A stretch of DNA of 64,000 bases from contig NZ_NCSY01000004.1 of NCBI RefSeq assembly GCF_002156875.1, forward strand, positions 186,001 through 250,000. The letters are read 5' to 3'. The translations under genes and the position numbers were made by a program. How positions within the stretch are numbered: the first letter of the stretch is position 1; every line of letters starts with the position of its first letter. This stretch comes from Bacillus sp. EAC. GTDB taxonomy: Bacteria > Bacillota > Bacilli > Bacillales > Bacillaceae_G. Below the pieces are notes generated by a model. The model was given only the letters and a program-made list of their open reading frames with translations, did not search any database and was not told the origin of the DNA. Positions 63,508 to 64,000 of this stretch are shown piece after piece.

Positions 63508-63830
63508 TCAATCACCTCGAGATCCAAATTAGGTTTATTATTCTCAAGGAAATCAATAAATATCAATATAGTTATTCTCGCAAAAGAGTAACAATTGCTT
63601 TATAGAAATAAGCATTGTATTTTTCAACAGGATAAATAAAAAAGTAAACGAATAGTATTATTAAATGGAAAAAAAATGAAATGGCTTAAAAGATTTCAAT
63701 TGAAAACGACCCTCAAACACTTTTCTAACTCTAGATGAAATTCCTAAAACATTAGAAAGCCATTTAAAAGAAAATGGAAGCTAAACATGTTACTTGATAA
63801 TTGATTTGATTCAAATTAGGAGGTTATCGA
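63508..63830. other. Gene-free stretch with a possible gene remnant
   Basis: Contains the promoter region of the minus-strand propeller gene. Near 63726-63783 an open piece LDEIPKTLESHLKENGS ends in a stop but has no start, perhaps the tail of a lost gene. Confidence 0.3.
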
Positions 63831-63953
63831 ATGTGGTGGTGGATCCTTATATTGGGTTTATTTTATTTACCAATGTTTTATAAATTAAATAAGAGAATTA
63901 GTTTATTAGAAGATGAGATAAGAGAATTAAAAGGTATAAAAAGAATTTATTAA
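63831..63953 (+). CDS. 40-residue membrane peptide
   Basis: ATG 63831 behind TTAGGAGG (63816-63823). One membrane helix (MWWWILILGLFYLPMFY) and a charged coiled-coil-like tail (ISLLEDEIRELKG). This resembles the small anchored coiled-coil peptides found in bacilli. Not identified. Confidence 0.55.
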   Translation: MWWWILILGLFYLPMFYKLNKRISLLEDEIRELKGIKRIY

Positions 63954-63997
63954 AAGTAATGTACTTCTAGAATTTATAAAAAAGGTGAGCCCCAACC

Positions 63998-64000
63998 ATG
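63998..64000 (+). CDS. Start codon of a gene running off the window
   Basis: AAAGGTGAG (63981-63989) is followed eight bases later by ATG at the last three bases of the window. Nothing can be said of the product. Confidence 0.4.

Overview
The window is AT-rich (roughly one third G+C) and has gene families and small proteins typical of Bacillaceae: a YeeI-type YebC protein, a YkuS/UPF0180 protein, a DUF1540 peptide, an lmo0937-type membrane peptide, a YuzL-like peptide, a Fur-controlled flavodoxin operon, GGAGG ribosome sites and dispersed GC-rich palindromic repeats. I see no rRNA, tRNA, CRISPR array, insertion sequence or prophage. The genus cannot be fixed from the sequence.

Layout. 1-2842: 3' end of a P-loop kinase; a UMP-kinase (PyrH) paralogue behind a leader peptide and terminator; a small membrane protein; a NIF3-family protein. 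2929-11093: cobalamin riboswitch and terminator, then a 1241-residue secreted protein with two alpha-toroid domains and a transcobalamin-like DUF4430 domain, a DUF4430 lipoprotein, and a complete ECF transporter (T, fused double ATPase, S). 11119-13078: Fur-box promoter driving an IDEAL-domain protein, a flavodoxin and a beta-propeller protein. 13123-19406: SRPBCC protein, catalase, acetyltransferases, SH3b protein, cupin and tubby/LOR-like protein. 19682-23858: ECF sigma factor and membrane anti-sigma factor, YeeI, a second related acetyltransferase, two unrecognised proteins. 24312-25724: an RRNPP-type (HTH plus TPR) regulator and a 51-residue secreted propeptide, a probable quorum-sensing pair. 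25784-28634: nucleotidyltransferase, frameshifted membrane gene, toast-rack lipoprotein, methyltransferase. 29532-34090: two-component system followed by a propeller lipoprotein and a CapA-type protein. 34221-39782: FkbM methyltransferase, Nudix, histidine phosphatase, VOC protein, AHSA1/ArsR pair behind a duplicated operator, MFS exporter. 39938-47487: two chemotaxis receptors, several tiny genes and a truncated acetyltransferase. 47797-55877: DUF1835 protein, Nudix, EamA-type exporter, AlkA-type glycosylase, secreted nuclease, VOC and cupin proteins, flavin amine oxidase. 56003-58912 (minus): NAD salvage operon pncB-nadD-nadE. 59394-64000: acetyltransferases, VOC pseudogene, ComB-type phosphatase, secreted propeller protein, start of a further gene.

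The most striking locus is the riboswitch-controlled operon at 2929-10965. It joins extracellular and lipid-anchored proteins with the domain plan of animal cobalamin carriers (alpha-toroid plus transcobalamin C-terminal domain) to a dedicated ECF importer, which suggests a Gram-positive corrinoid capture-and-import system. Second are the peptide-receptor pair at 24312-25724 and the leader-peptide attenuator at 370-477. At least nine copies or fragments of a modular palindromic repeat lie between genes on both strands, and several genes are decayed (26401, 42431, 60634).
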